This document shows, in pieces, positions 36,025 to 44,146 of a stretch of 64,000 nucleotides of DNA. A program made the translations under genes and the position numbers. Source of the stretch: Pseudomonas haemolytica (GTDB lineage: Bacteria; Pseudomonadota; Gammaproteobacteria; Pseudomonadales; Pseudomonadaceae); the NCBI RefSeq assembly GCF_009659625.1, contig NZ_VOIW01000003.1, positions 372,001-436,000 on the forward strand. The letters run 5' to 3'. Position 1 is the first letter of the stretch; every line of letters starts with the position of its first letter. The notes under the pieces are model-generated. The model made no database searches. It was not told the origin of the DNA and worked only from the letters and a program-made list of their open reading frames with translations.

Positions 36025-36339
36025 GCCCTTGGGTGTGTCTGAATCGGTGGAAAGCACCAGATCCACGCGTTCGAGCAGGTCACGCACTTGCTCGCGCGTC
36101 GAGCCGCTGGCCTGCACGTCAGGGCGTTCCTGCTTATGCAGCAGATCGTGGGTGATATTCAACGCGGCCATCACGGCGATGCGGTCGGCGCCGATGACTT
36201 TGCCGCTGCTGCGGATTTCACGCATCTTGCCGTCCAGGTAGCGGGCAGCGCTCACCAGGTTGCTGCGTTCTTCCTGGGGGCAGATGATCGAATATTCTTT
36301 GTCGAGGATCTGCACAGTTACGCTATTGCTTGAACTCAT
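36022..36339 (-). CDS. zapA: Cell division protein ZapA
   Basis: 105 residues. N-terminal strand region SNSVTVQILDKEYSIICPQE and helix LVSAARYLDGKMREIRSSGK match ZapA; the C-terminal half is a coiled coil (DLLHKQERPDVQ onward). ZapA tetramers cross-link FtsZ protofilaments at the division ring. It overlaps the upstream small coiled-coil gene by 4 bases and is followed by 6S RNA, as in other gammaproteobacteria. Confidence 0.94.
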   Translation of the reverse strand: MSSSNSVTVQILDKEYSIICPQEERSNLVSAARYLDGKMREIRSSGKVIGADRIAVMAALNITHDLLHKQERPDVQASGSTREQVRDLLERVDLVLSTDSDTPKG

Positions 36340-36545
36340 GAGTCTTGCTCCAGGGCCTTCAGGCGCGAAATCATCGATTCGACCTTACGCCGGGCGATTT
36401 CGTTTTTTTCAATGAGGTGAGCGCGTTCCTCGCGCCAGGTCTTTTCCTGAGCTAATAGGAGTCCGTTTTGACTCTTAAGTTGCTCGACCCGATCAATTAG
36501 CAGTTCGAGTCTGGCCATCAGCGCTTGCAGGTCGGTGTCTTCCAT
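36336..36545 (-). CDS. TIGR02449-type small coiled-coil protein (ZapB-like)
   Basis: 69 residues from the ATG at 36543-36545 (MEDTDLQALMARLELLIDRV); a TTG start 11 codons upstream is less likely. The whole protein is a heptad-rich coiled coil (ELLIDRVEQLKSQNGLLLAQ; RKVESMISRLKALEQDS). A gene of this type regularly precedes zapA in pseudomonads, and its length and structure recall ZapB. A division role is inferred from the four-base coupling to zapA. Confidence 0.82.
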   Translation of the reverse strand: MEDTDLQALMARLELLIDRVEQLKSQNGLLLAQEKTWREERAHLIEKNEIARRKVESMISRLKALEQDS

Positions 36546-36683
36546 TGGGTTCCACTGGATTTGTCTGATGAATGGCAACTGCAGGATAAACGATCTGACG
36601 CCCTCGATAGTCTTGGTGCGTCTGCCGGTGCTAGGATACAGCGCTCCATTCTAGACATTGCGCCGTCTGGCGCCTAGCTCACC

Positions 36684-37241
36684 ATGCCCATTCAGAATTC
36701 CCCGTACGACGCTTTTTCCAAACTGCTGAGCACCAGCGGCCACCCATGCTCGCCTGCCGAACTGCACGGCGTGCTGTTGGGCCGCAGTTGCACCGGTGTG
36801 GGCTTTGATGCCGACAACTGGCTGGCCGATGTGGCCGAGCTGCTGGAAACCGAACCCACCGAGAACGTGCGTAACGCGCTGATCGGCCTGCAAGAAATGG
36901 TCAAGGGCGAGCTGACCGGTGATGACGTCACCGTGGTCCTGCTGCTGCCGACCGATGACGCGCCGCTCACCGAACGCGCTGCCGCCCTGGGCCAGTGGTG
37001 TCAGGGTTTCCTCCACGGTTTCGGCGTGAACGCCGGCGGCCTGGAGCTGAGCACCGACGCCAAGGAAGTGCTGCAGGACCTGGCAGCCATCTCCCAGGTG
37101 CAAGATGCCCTGGAAGAATCCGAAGACGGCGAGGGCGACTACATGGAAGTCATGGAATACCTGCGCGTCGCGCCGTTGCTGCTGTTCACCGAGACCAAAA
37201 AGTCTGCTGAACCTGCTGCACCCAAGCCTTCGCTGCATTAA
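36684..37241 (+). CDS. UPF0149/YecA family protein (YgfB-like)
   Basis: 185 residues. Family features are visible: [20 protein letters not shown] near the N-terminus, then [11 protein letters not shown] and the acidic stretch [19 protein letters not shown]. Homologous YgfB in P. aeruginosa has been reported to affect beta-lactam resistance through AmpDh3; whether this applies here is unknown. First gene of a plus-strand run with pepP, ubiH and ubiI-like. It is divergent from zapA. Confidence 0.9.
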   Translation: MPIQNSPYDAFSKLLSTSGHPCSPAELHGVLLGRSCTGVGFDADNWLADVAELLETEPTENVRNALIGLQEMVKGELTGDDVTVVLLLPTDDAPLTERAAALGQWCQGFLHGFGVNAGGLELSTDAKEVLQDLAAISQVQDALEESEDGEGDYMEVMEYLRVAPLLLFTETKKSAEPAAPKPSLH

Positions 37242-37261
37242 GAAAGGAACCCCATCTGCCC

Positions 37262-38584
37262 ATGATTCATATCCCCAAAGCGGAATACACCCGACGCCGC
37301 AAGGCGCTCATGGCGCAGATGGAACCCAACAGCATCGCGATCCTGCCGGCCGCCGCCGTGGCGATCCGCAACCGTGATGTCGAGCATGTGTATCGCCAGG
37401 ACAGCGACTTCCAGTACCTGAGCGGTTTCCCCGAGCCCGAAGCGGTCATCGTGCTGATGCCCGGCCGCCAGCACGGCGAGTACGTGCTGTTCTGCCGCGA
37501 ACACAATGCCGAGCGCGAGTTGTGGGACGGTCTGCGCGCCGGCACCGAAGGCGCGATCCGCGACTTTGGCGCTGACGACGCGTTCCCCATCACCGATATC
37601 GACGACATCCTGCCTGGCCTGATTGAAGGCCGCGATCGCGTGTATTCGGCCATGGGCAGCAACGCCGAGTTCGACCGGCATGTGATGGAGTGGATCAACG
37701 TGATCCGTTCCAAGGCGCACCTGGGCGCCCAGCCGCCGAACGAATTCGTTGCCCTGGATCATCTGCTCCACGACATGCGCCTGTATAAATCGGCTGCAGA
37801 AGTGAGGGTGATGCGCGAGGCGGCGCGGATTTCCTGCGCGGCCCACGTGCGGGCGATGCAGGCCAGCCGCGCCGGCCTGCATGAGTTCAGCCTGGAAGCC
37901 GAGCTGGATTACGAGTTCCGCAAGGGCGGCGCGAAAATGCCGGCCTATGGTTCCATCGTCGCCGCCGGGCGCAACAGCTGCATCCTGCATTACCAGCAGA
38001 ATGACGCGCTGCTCAAGGACGGCGACCTGGTGCTGATCGACGCCGGTTGTGAGATCGACTGCTACGCCAGCGACATCACCCGCACCTGGCCGGTCAACGG
38101 CAAATTTTCGCCTGAACAAAAGGCGATCTACGAGATTGTGCTGGCCTCCCAGGAAGCCGCCTTCAAGCAGATTGCGCCGAACAAACATTGGAACCAGGCC
38201 CACGAGGCGACCGTGCAGGTCATCACCGCCGGGCTGGTGAAGTTGGGATTGTTGCAAGGTGATGTTGACGAGTTGATCGCCAGCGAAGCCTACCGCGCCT
38301 TCTACATGCACCGTGCCGGCCACTGGCTGGGCATGGATGTGCATGATGTGGGCGAGTACAAGGTGGGCGGTGAATGGCGAGTGCTGGAAGTCGGCATGGC
38401 CTTGACCGTGGAACCGGGCATCTATATTTCACCTGACAACCAGAACGTGGCAAAGAAATGGCGTGGCATTGGCGTACGCATCGAGGATGACGTGATAGTG
38501 ACCAAGCAAGGCTGTGAAATCCTGACCGGCGGCGTGCCCAAGACTGTCGCCGAGATCGAAGCACTGATGGCGGCTGCCCGATGA
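37262..38584 (+). CDS. pepP: Xaa-Pro aminopeptidase
   Basis: 440 residues. The N-terminal domain contains FQYLSGFPEPEAVIVLMPGR. The C-terminal pita-bread domain carries the dinuclear metal ligands in DAGCEIDCYASDITRTW (two Asp), HWLGMDVHDVG (His), EPGIYI (Glu) and RIEDDVIV (Glu). The enzyme removes N-terminal residues preceding proline. The ribosome site AAAGGA is 12 bases before the ATG, somewhat long. It overlaps ubiH by 4 bases, an arrangement conserved in gammaproteobacteria. Confidence 0.95.
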   Translation: MIHIPKAEYTRRRKALMAQMEPNSIAILPAAAVAIRNRDVEHVYRQDSDFQYLSGFPEPEAVIVLMPGRQHGEYVLFCREHNAERELWDGLRAGTEGAIRDFGADDAFPITDIDDILPGLIEGRDRVYSAMGSNAEFDRHVMEWINVIRSKAHLGAQPPNEFVALDHLLHDMRLYKSAAEVRVMREAARISCAAHVRAMQASRAGLHEFSLEAELDYEFRKGGAKMPAYGSIVAAGRNSCILHYQQNDALLKDGDLVLIDAGCEIDCYASDITRTWPVNGKFSPEQKAIYEIVLASQEAAFKQIAPNKHWNQAHEATVQVITAGLVKLGLLQGDVDELIASEAYRAFYMHRAGHWLGMDVHDVGEYKVGGEWRVLEVGMALTVEPGIYISPDNQNVAKKWRGIGVRIEDDVIVTKQGCEILTGGVPKTVAEIEALMAAAR

Positions 38585-39768
38585 GCCGGGTCAACCTGGC
38601 GATTATCGGCGGCGGCCTGGTGGGCGCCAGCCTGGCATTGGCGTTGCAGGCCGGGGCCAAGGCGCGGGGCTGGAAAATCGTACTGATCGAACCCTTTGCA
38701 CCGGGTGACAGCTACCAGCCGAGCTACGATGCGCGTTCTTCCGCGCTGTCGTTTGGCGCACGGCAGATCTACCAGCGCCTGGGCCTGTGGCAGGCCATCT
38801 CCCCGCGTGCCGAGCCGATCAAGCAGATCCATGTGTCGGACCGCGGGCGTTTCTCCACTGCACGTTTGTCTGCCATGGAAGAGGGCGTTCCGGCCCTGGG
38901 CTATGTGGTGGAAAACGCCTGGCTCGGCCAATGCCTGTGGCAAGGCTTGGACAAGGATGTGGTGAGCTGGCGCTGCCCTGCGGAAGTCACGCGCATGGAG
39001 CCGCTGCCCGATGGCTATCGCCTGACCCTCAACGATGAAACCGTGCTGGAGTGCGACCTTGCAGTACTGGCCGATGGCGGCCGCTCCGGTTTGCGTGAGC
39101 AACTGGGCATTGGCGTGAAAACCCGGCCCTACAACCAGAGCGCGCTGATCGCCAACATCACCCCAAGCGAAGCCCACAATGGCGAAGCGTTCGAGCGCTT
39201 TACCGATGAAGGGCCGATGGCCTTGTTGCCGCTGCCGGACAACCGTTGTGCGCTGGTCTGGACCCGCATCGGCATGGACGCCCAGCGCTTGGCCAACCTT
39301 GACGAGCGCAGCTTCCTGAGCGAACTGCAGGGTGTGTTCGGTTATCGCCTGGGTACCCTCAAGCAAGTGGGCGCCCGTCACCTGTATCCGTTGACTCTGG
39401 TGGAAGCTGAAGAGCAAGTGCGCTCCCACCTGGCGGTCCTCGGCAATGCCGCCCACAGCCTTCACCCGATTGCCGGGCAGGGTTTCAACCTGTCCCTGCG
39501 CGATGCCAATGCCTTGGCCGAAGCCTTGCTGGCTGGCCCTGCAGTGCCGGGCGACCTGGCGACCTTGCAAGGCTATCGCGATCGCCAGCGCCTGGACCAG
39601 CAACTCACCGTAGGTTTCTCCGACCAGGTCACGCGCCTGTTTGGCAGCGGCCAGCCGTTAATGGCGCTGGGCCGCAACCTGGGCTTGCTCGGCCTGGACC
39701 TTTTGCCACCGGCCAAACGCTGGTTCGCCCGCCAGGCCATGGGCCTGGGCACGCGCTCTGATGTTTGA
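38581..39768 (+). CDS. ubiH: 2-octaprenyl-6-methoxyphenol hydroxylase
   Basis: 395 residues, FAD-dependent hydroxylase of the UbiH/COQ6 family. FAD motif IIGGGLVGASLALALQ at residues 6-21, second motif LAVLADGGRSGLREQLG, and third motif LGNAAHSLHPIAGQGFNLSL. UbiH hydroxylates C1 of the ubiquinone ring precursor. The ATG overlaps the pepP stop (ATGA), so translation is coupled. It is followed 55 bases later by a paralogue. Confidence 0.93.
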   Translation: MSRVNLAIIGGGLVGASLALALQAGAKARGWKIVLIEPFAPGDSYQPSYDARSSALSFGARQIYQRLGLWQAISPRAEPIKQIHVSDRGRFSTARLSAMEEGVPALGYVVENAWLGQCLWQGLDKDVVSWRCPAEVTRMEPLPDGYRLTLNDETVLECDLAVLADGGRSGLREQLGIGVKTRPYNQSALIANITPSEAHNGEAFERFTDEGPMALLPLPDNRCALVWTRIGMDAQRLANLDERSFLSELQGVFGYRLGTLKQVGARHLYPLTLVEAEEQVRSHLAVLGNAAHSLHPIAGQGFNLSLRDANALAEALLAGPAVPGDLATLQGYRDRQRLDQQLTVGFSDQVTRLFGSGQPLMALGRNLGLLGLDLLPPAKRWFARQAMGLGTRSDV

Positions 39769-39823
39769 ACCGGCCCACTACTTTATTTGCGGCCTGTGCC
39801 GCACACGAGACAAGGCTTAAAGC

Positions 39824-41047
39824 ATGGACATGCGCGCAGATGTGCTGATTGTCGGGGCCGGAATGGTCGGAAGCGCCCTGGCGCTGGCGTTACAGGGCAG
39901 TGGCTTGCAGGTGCTACTGCTCGATGGCAGCCCGTTGAGCGTCAAGCCGTTTGACCCGAATGCAGCGTTTGAACCGCGGGTGAGCGCTTTGTCAGCGGCC
40001 AGCCAGCGCATTCTTGAACGCCTGGGCGTGTGGGGCGGCATCGTCGAGCGTCGCGCCAGCCCCTACGGCGAGATGCAAGTATGGGACGGCAGCGGCACCG
40101 GGCAGATCCACTTCTCGGCGGCCAGCGTGCATGCCGAAGTGCTCGGGCATATCGTCGAAAACCGTGTGGTACAGGATGCCTTGCTGGATCGCCTGCACGA
40201 CTGCGACCTCGGCCTGCTGGCCAATGCGCGCCTGGAGCAGATGCGCCGCTCCGGCGATGACTGGCTGCTGACCCTGGCCGATGGCCGCAAGCTGCGTGCG
40301 CCGCTGGTGGTAGCCGCCGATGGCGCCAACTCCGCGGTGCGCCGCCTGACGGGCACCGCGACCCGCGAGTGGGATTATCTGCATAACGCCATCGTGACCA
40401 GCGTGCGCAGCAGCCAGCCGCACCAGCGCACGGCGTGGCAACGCTTTACCGATACCGGCCCGTTGGCGTTCCTGCCGCTGGTGCGCGATGGGCAGGAGGA
40501 TTGGTGTTCGATCGTCTGGTCGACCACGCCGGCTGAGTCCGAACGCCTGATGGCCCTGGATGATGAACGCTTCTGCCGGGAACTGGAGCGGGCCTTTGAA
40601 GGGCGCTTGGGCACTGTGGTCAGCGCAGACCCACGCGTCTGCGTACCTTTGCGTCAGCGCCATGCCAAACGTTATGTGGCTGAAGGGCTGGCGCTGATCG
40701 GCGACGCGGCCCACGTGATTCATCCCCTGGCGGGTCAGGGCGTGAACCTGGGCTTCCTCGATGCAGCGGTGCTGGCTGAAGTATTGCTGGCAGCGACCGA
40801 GCGCGGCGAGCGCCTGGCGGATGTGAAGGTGCTGAGCCGTTACGAACGGCGGCGCATGCCGCACAACCTGGCGTTGATGGCGGCAATGGAAGGCTTTGAA
40901 CGCCTGTTCCAGGCTGATCAACTGCCACTGCGCTGGCTGCGTAATGCCGGTTTGAAAATCGTCGACCAGATGCCCGAGGCCAAGGCGGTGTTTGTACGCC
41001 AGGCATTGGGTTTGACGGGTGACCTCCCAGAGCTCGCTAAACCTTGA
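39824..41047 (+). CDS. ubiI: UbiH/UbiF/VisC-type FAD hydroxylase (UbiI-like)
   Basis: 407 residues, paralogous to ubiH. Motifs IVGAGMVGSALALALQ (residues 7-22), VVAADGANSAVRRLTG and LIGDAAHVIHPLAGQGVNLG. Position after ubiH corresponds to visC/ubiI, whose product hydroxylates C5 of the ubiquinone ring. Sequence alone cannot separate UbiI from UbiF, so the symbol rests on gene order. Confidence 0.85.
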   Translation: MDMRADVLIVGAGMVGSALALALQGSGLQVLLLDGSPLSVKPFDPNAAFEPRVSALSAASQRILERLGVWGGIVERRASPYGEMQVWDGSGTGQIHFSAASVHAEVLGHIVENRVVQDALLDRLHDCDLGLLANARLEQMRRSGDDWLLTLADGRKLRAPLVVAADGANSAVRRLTGTATREWDYLHNAIVTSVRSSQPHQRTAWQRFTDTGPLAFLPLVRDGQEDWCSIVWSTTPAESERLMALDDERFCRELERAFEGRLGTVVSADPRVCVPLRQRHAKRYVAEGLALIGDAAHVIHPLAGQGVNLGFLDAAVLAEVLLAATERGERLADVKVLSRYERRRMPHNLALMAAMEGFERLFQADQLPLRWLRNAGLKIVDQMPEAKAVFVRQALGLTGDLPELAKP

Positions 41048-41063
41048 ACTGAAATGCAATCCC

Positions 41064-41088
41064 TGTGGGAGGGGGCTTGCCCCCGATG
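41064..41088. repeat. Single REP unit after ubiI-like
   Basis: TGTGGGAGGGGGCTTGCCCC followed by CGATG is one GTGGGAGGGGGCTTGC-class unit. No inverted partner follows; the unit ends before the promoter region of the iron transporter. Confidence 0.8.
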
Positions 41089-41124
41089 AGGCCATTGGCC
41101 TTCGCGCATATTCTGGCTATGCAA

Positions 41125-41159
41125 CATCTGGTAACGCCTCCGCCGAGCGTTACCAAATG
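41125..41159. promoter_or_regulatory. 35-bp inverted repeat upstream of the iron-binding protein gene
   Basis: CATCTGGTAACGC (41125-41137) and GCGTTACCAAATG (41147-41159) form 13-base arms with one mismatch around a 9-base loop. It could be the operator of an unidentified regulator or a transcript hairpin. It lies 48 bases before the start codon of the binding protein and adjoins a Fur-like sequence. Confidence 0.5.
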
Positions 41160-41161
41160 TG

Positions 41162-41180
41162 AGTCCTTATCATTTGCTCT
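41162..41180. promoter_or_regulatory. Weak Fur-box-like sequence
   Basis: On the minus strand the stretch AAATGATAAGGACTC overlaps the Fur consensus GATAATGATAATCATTATC, with about 12 of 19 positions matching, mainly AATGATAA. A CATTTG/CAAATG inverted repeat (41171-41193) partly overlaps. Iron repression would be expected for this transporter, but the match is modest. Confidence 0.35.
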
Positions 41181-41206
41181 CAATTTTCAAATGAGAGACC
41201 GCACCC

Positions 41207-42211
41207 ATGTTGGCACCCAAGCGCCTCCTGACTGCCCTGGCACTCACCTTGATCGGCAGCACCACCGTGCAGGCGGCCGACGAAGTGGTGGTCTACTCCT
41301 CGCGTATCGACGAACTGATCAAGCCGGTATTCGACGCCTACACCAAGAAGACCGGCGTGCAGGTCAAGTTCATTACCGACAAGGAAGCGCCGCTGATGCA
41401 GCGCATCAAGGCCGAGGGCGAGAACGCCACCGCCGACCTGCTGCTTACCGTTGACGCCGGCAACCTGTGGCAGGCCGAACAGATGGGCATCCTGCAACCC
41501 TTCACCTCTGCCGTCATCGACAAGAATATTCCGCTGCAATATCGCTCATCGGCCCACGCCTGGACCGGTTTGAGCCTGCGTGCGCGGACGATCGCCTATT
41601 CCACTGACCGGGTAAAACCGGGCGAGCTGACCACCTACGAAGCCTTGGCCGACAAGCAGTGGGAAGGACGCCTGTGCCTTCGCACGGCGAAAAAGGTCTA
41701 CAACCAGTCGCTGACCGCCACGTTGATCGAAACCCATGGCGCAGCCAAGACCGAAGAGATCGTCAAGGGTTGGGTCAACAACCTGTCCACCGACGTGTTC
41801 TCCGACGACATTGCCGTGCTGGAGGCTATCAACGCCGGGCAGTGCGACGTGGGTATCGTCAATACCTACTACTACGGCCGCCTGCACAAGCAGAAGCCCG
41901 ACCTGGCAGTGAAACTGTTCTGGCCGAACCAGGGCGACCGTGGCGTGCATGTGAACCTGTCAGGTATCGGCCTGACCAAGCACGCGCCGCACCCGGAAGC
42001 GGCCAAGGCACTGGTGGAGTGGATGACTACGCCTGAGGCGCAGAAGATCTTTGCCGACGTGAACCAGGAGTTCCCGGCCAACCCGGCGGTACCGCCATCG
42101 GCGGAAGTGGCGAGCTGGGGCAAGTTCGTAGCCGATACCTTGCCGGTGGAAGTGGCGGGCAAGCGCCAGGCTGAAGCCATCCGCCTGATGGATCGCGCTG
42201 GCTGGAACTGA
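41207..42211 (+). CDS. Ferric iron ABC transporter, periplasmic binding protein (FbpA-like)
   Basis: 334 residues. Signal peptide [20 protein letters not shown] ending at VQA, before [10 protein letters not shown]. FbpA/HitA features include [20 protein letters not shown] and the tyrosine cluster [10 protein letters not shown] that supplies Fe(III)-binding tyrosines. It captures free ferric iron in the periplasm. The cognate permease follows after a REP pair. No ATP-binding subunit is present in this window, which I recall is also the case at the PAO1 locus. Confidence 0.9.
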   Translation: MLAPKRLLTALALTLIGSTTVQAADEVVVYSSRIDELIKPVFDAYTKKTGVQVKFITDKEAPLMQRIKAEGENATADLLLTVDAGNLWQAEQMGILQPFTSAVIDKNIPLQYRSSAHAWTGLSLRARTIAYSTDRVKPGELTTYEALADKQWEGRLCLRTAKKVYNQSLTATLIETHGAAKTEEIVKGWVNNLSTDVFSDDIAVLEAINAGQCDVGIVNTYYYGRLHKQKPDLAVKLFWPNQGDRGVHVNLSGIGLTKHAPHPEAAKALVEWMTTPEAQKIFADVNQEFPANPAVPPSAEVASWGKFVADTLPVEVAGKRQAEAIRLMDRAGWN

Positions 42212-42236
42212 ATGTGTAAATTGCCACAGATCTAAA

Positions 42237-42325
42237 TGTGGGAGGGGGCTTGCTCCCGATAGCGGGGTATCAGTCTAATCATCATTGACTGGCACTCCGC
42301 CATCGGGAGCAAGCCCCCTCCCACA
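42237..42325. repeat. REP pair between iron-binding protein and permease genes
   Basis: TGTGGGAGGGGGCTTGCTCC with the CGAT extension, then an inverted copy ending in CCCCCTCCCACA at 42325. The spacer carries GTCTAATCATCATTGACTGG. Located inside an apparent operon, it probably lowers or stabilises one part of the transcript, uncoupling binding protein from permease. Confidence 0.9.
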
Positions 42326-42373
42326 CTGTTTTGTGTCTTACCTTTAGATAACCCGTTCACAGAGAGTTTGCTC

Positions 42374-43990
42374 TTGGCCCACCCCGCCCAACGCCGTTGG
42401 TACCTGCCGGTCTTCACCGTCGCCGCCCTGGTGCTGCTGCCGCTGAGCGTGCTGTTGCTGTCCTGGCAAAGCATCGATCAACAGATCTGGTCCCACCTGT
42501 GGGACACCCAGATGCCCCGTTTGCTCGGCAACACCCTGACCCTGGTACTCGGTGTCGGTCTTGGCGTGACACTGTTGGGCGTCAGCCTGGCCTGGCTGAC
42601 CAGCCTCTGCGAATTCCCCGGGCGACGCTGGCTTGATTGGGCCTTGATGCTGCCCTTTGCGATTCCGGCCTACGTGCTCGCCTTCGTGTTCGTCGGCCTG
42701 CTGGACTTCGCAGGTCCAGTGCAAACCTTGCTGCGCGAATGGTTCGGTACAGGGCTGCGTTTGCCGCGGGTGCGCTCCACAAGCGGCGTAGTCATCGTGT
42801 TGGTGCTGGTGTTCTATCCCTACGTCTACCTGTTGGCGCGCACGGCGTTTCTGGCCCAGGGCAAGGGCTTGATGGAAGCGGCGCGGGTGCTGGGGCAGTC
42901 GCCCTGGCAAGCATTCTGGCGCGTGGCCTTGCCGATGGCGCGCCCCGCGATTGGTGCCGGCGTGGCCTTGGCCTTGATGGAGACCCTGGCGGATTTCGGC
43001 GCCGTCTCGGTATTCAATTTCGACACCTTCACCACCGCTATCTACAAGACCTGGTACGGCTTTTTCAGTCTTTCCAGTGCCGCTCAACTGGCCAGCCTGT
43101 TGCTGCTGGTGGTGATGCTGGTGCTGTATGGCGAACGGCGCGCCCGCGGGGCCAGCCGGCCGAGCAATGAGCGACCGCGAGGCAAGGCGTTGTACCACCT
43201 TCGTGGGCTCAAGGCGGTGGCGGCCAGCGCTTGGTGCGGCCTGGTATTCGCTTGCGCGTTTGTGATCCCGATGCTGCAACTGGTGGCCTGGTTCTGGCAG
43301 CGCGGTCGCTTCGACCTGGATGAGCGCTACACGGGCCTGATCATCCACACCCTCTACCTGGGCGGTATTGCAGCGCTGATTACTGTCAGCGTGGCGCTGA
43401 TACTGGCCTTTGCCAACCGCTTGGCGCCGACTCGGGCGATTCGCTCCGGCATCAGCCTGGCCAATGTCGGCTATGCCTTGCCCGGTTCGGTGCTGGCGGT
43501 GTCGATCATGCTGGCGTTCAGCTACTTGGATCGCGAGCTGGTGGTGCCACTGTCCGGCTGGCTGGGCGGTGCGGGCAAGCCCTTGCTGCTGGGCAGCCTG
43601 TCAGCGCTGGTGCTGGCGTATTTGGTGCGGTTCCTGGCAGTGGCCTACGGGCCTTTGGAAAACAGCCTGGCACGCATTCGCCCGTCATTGCCCGAAGCTG
43701 CACGCAGCCTTGGAGTGAGTGGCCCGCGACTGTTTTGCAAAGTGTATCTGCCGTTATTGTTGCCGGGCACCTTGAGCGCGGCGCTGCTGGTGTTCGTCGA
43801 TGTGCTCAAGGAAATGCCTGCGACCCTGCTGATGCGCCCGTTCGGCTGGGACACCCTGGCGGTGCGGATCTTTGAAATGACCAGTGAAGGCGAATGGGCG
43901 CGGGCTTCTTTGCCGGCGCTGACCCTGGTGCTGGTCGGGTTGTTGCCGGTCATCGGGCTGATTCGGCGCTCTGCCCGACAAATCGGCTAG
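42374..43990 (+). CDS. Ferric iron ABC transporter permease (FbpB-like)
   Basis: 538 residues starting at TTG 42374 (AHPAQRRWYLPVFTVAALVL after the initiator). This start is preferred because GAGAG at 42362-42366 is then 7 bases upstream, while a TTG at 42368 would be too close; no ATG fits. Twelve membrane spans in two homologous halves, each with an EAA loop: MEAARVLGQSPWQAFWRVAL and LPEAARSLGVSGPRLFCKVY. It is the fused-dimer type permease for ferric iron. The ATPase partner must be encoded elsewhere. Confidence 0.88.
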   Translation: MAHPAQRRWYLPVFTVAALVLLPLSVLLLSWQSIDQQIWSHLWDTQMPRLLGNTLTLVLGVGLGVTLLGVSLAWLTSLCEFPGRRWLDWALMLPFAIPAYVLAFVFVGLLDFAGPVQTLLREWFGTGLRLPRVRSTSGVVIVLVLVFYPYVYLLARTAFLAQGKGLMEAARVLGQSPWQAFWRVALPMARPAIGAGVALALMETLADFGAVSVFNFDTFTTAIYKTWYGFFSLSSAAQLASLLLLVVMLVLYGERRARGASRPSNERPRGKALYHLRGLKAVAASAWCGLVFACAFVIPMLQLVAWFWQRGRFDLDERYTGLIIHTLYLGGIAALITVSVALILAFANRLAPTRAIRSGISLANVGYALPGSVLAVSIMLAFSYLDRELVVPLSGWLGGAGKPLLLGSLSALVLAYLVRFLAVAYGPLENSLARIRPSLPEAARSLGVSGPRLFCKVYLPLLLPGTLSAALLVFVDVLKEMPATLLMRPFGWDTLAVRIFEMTSEGEWARASLPALTLVLVGLLPVIGLIRRSARQIG

Positions 43991-44019
43991 GTGCCAGTCC
44001 TACGGCTTGAGGCTACAAT
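43991..44019 (+). promoter_or_regulatory. Candidate gcvT promoter
   Basis: GTGCCA (43991-43996) and TACAAT (44014-44019) with a 17-base spacer resemble sigma-70 elements (4/6 and 5/6). They start directly after the permease stop. Transcription would begin near 44026 and produce the leader described next. Confidence 0.5.
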
Positions 44020-44030
44020 GCGCGGCATTC

Positions 44031-44140
44031 GGTGCGCTCCGTCTTTCGGATCGACCTGCTGTATGTGGCTGCGGGCCTTGTAATCCAGGGTGTTCAGCGC
44101 ATGTGGCAGCCCTGCGCACCTTCGCCAAGCCCGGAAGGAG
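44031..44140 (+). ncRNA. Putative structured, switch-like leader of gcvT
   Basis: Perfect pairings nest in this 110-base leader: an outer stem GGTGCGC (44031-44037) with GCGCACC (44114-44120), a TCCG/CGGA hairpin (44038-44050), GGCTGC (44067-44072) with GCAGCC (44106-44111), and CCTTG/CAGGG (44076-44090). An alternative stem pairs CCTTC (44119-44123) with GAAGG (44134-44138), covering the Shine-Dalgarno AAGGAG (44135-44140). It uses two bases of the outer stem, so the two are exclusive. This is the layout of a translational riboswitch. It does not match the glycine riboswitch core. GC-rich DNA gives chance stems, hence modest confidence. Confidence 0.4.
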
Positions 44141-44146
44141 AAACCC

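Noticed and set aside
43991..44146. Glycine riboswitch upstream of gcvT
   Set aside because: The leader is structured, but I could not find the conserved glycine-aptamer core sequences, so it is reported only as an unclassified structured leader.
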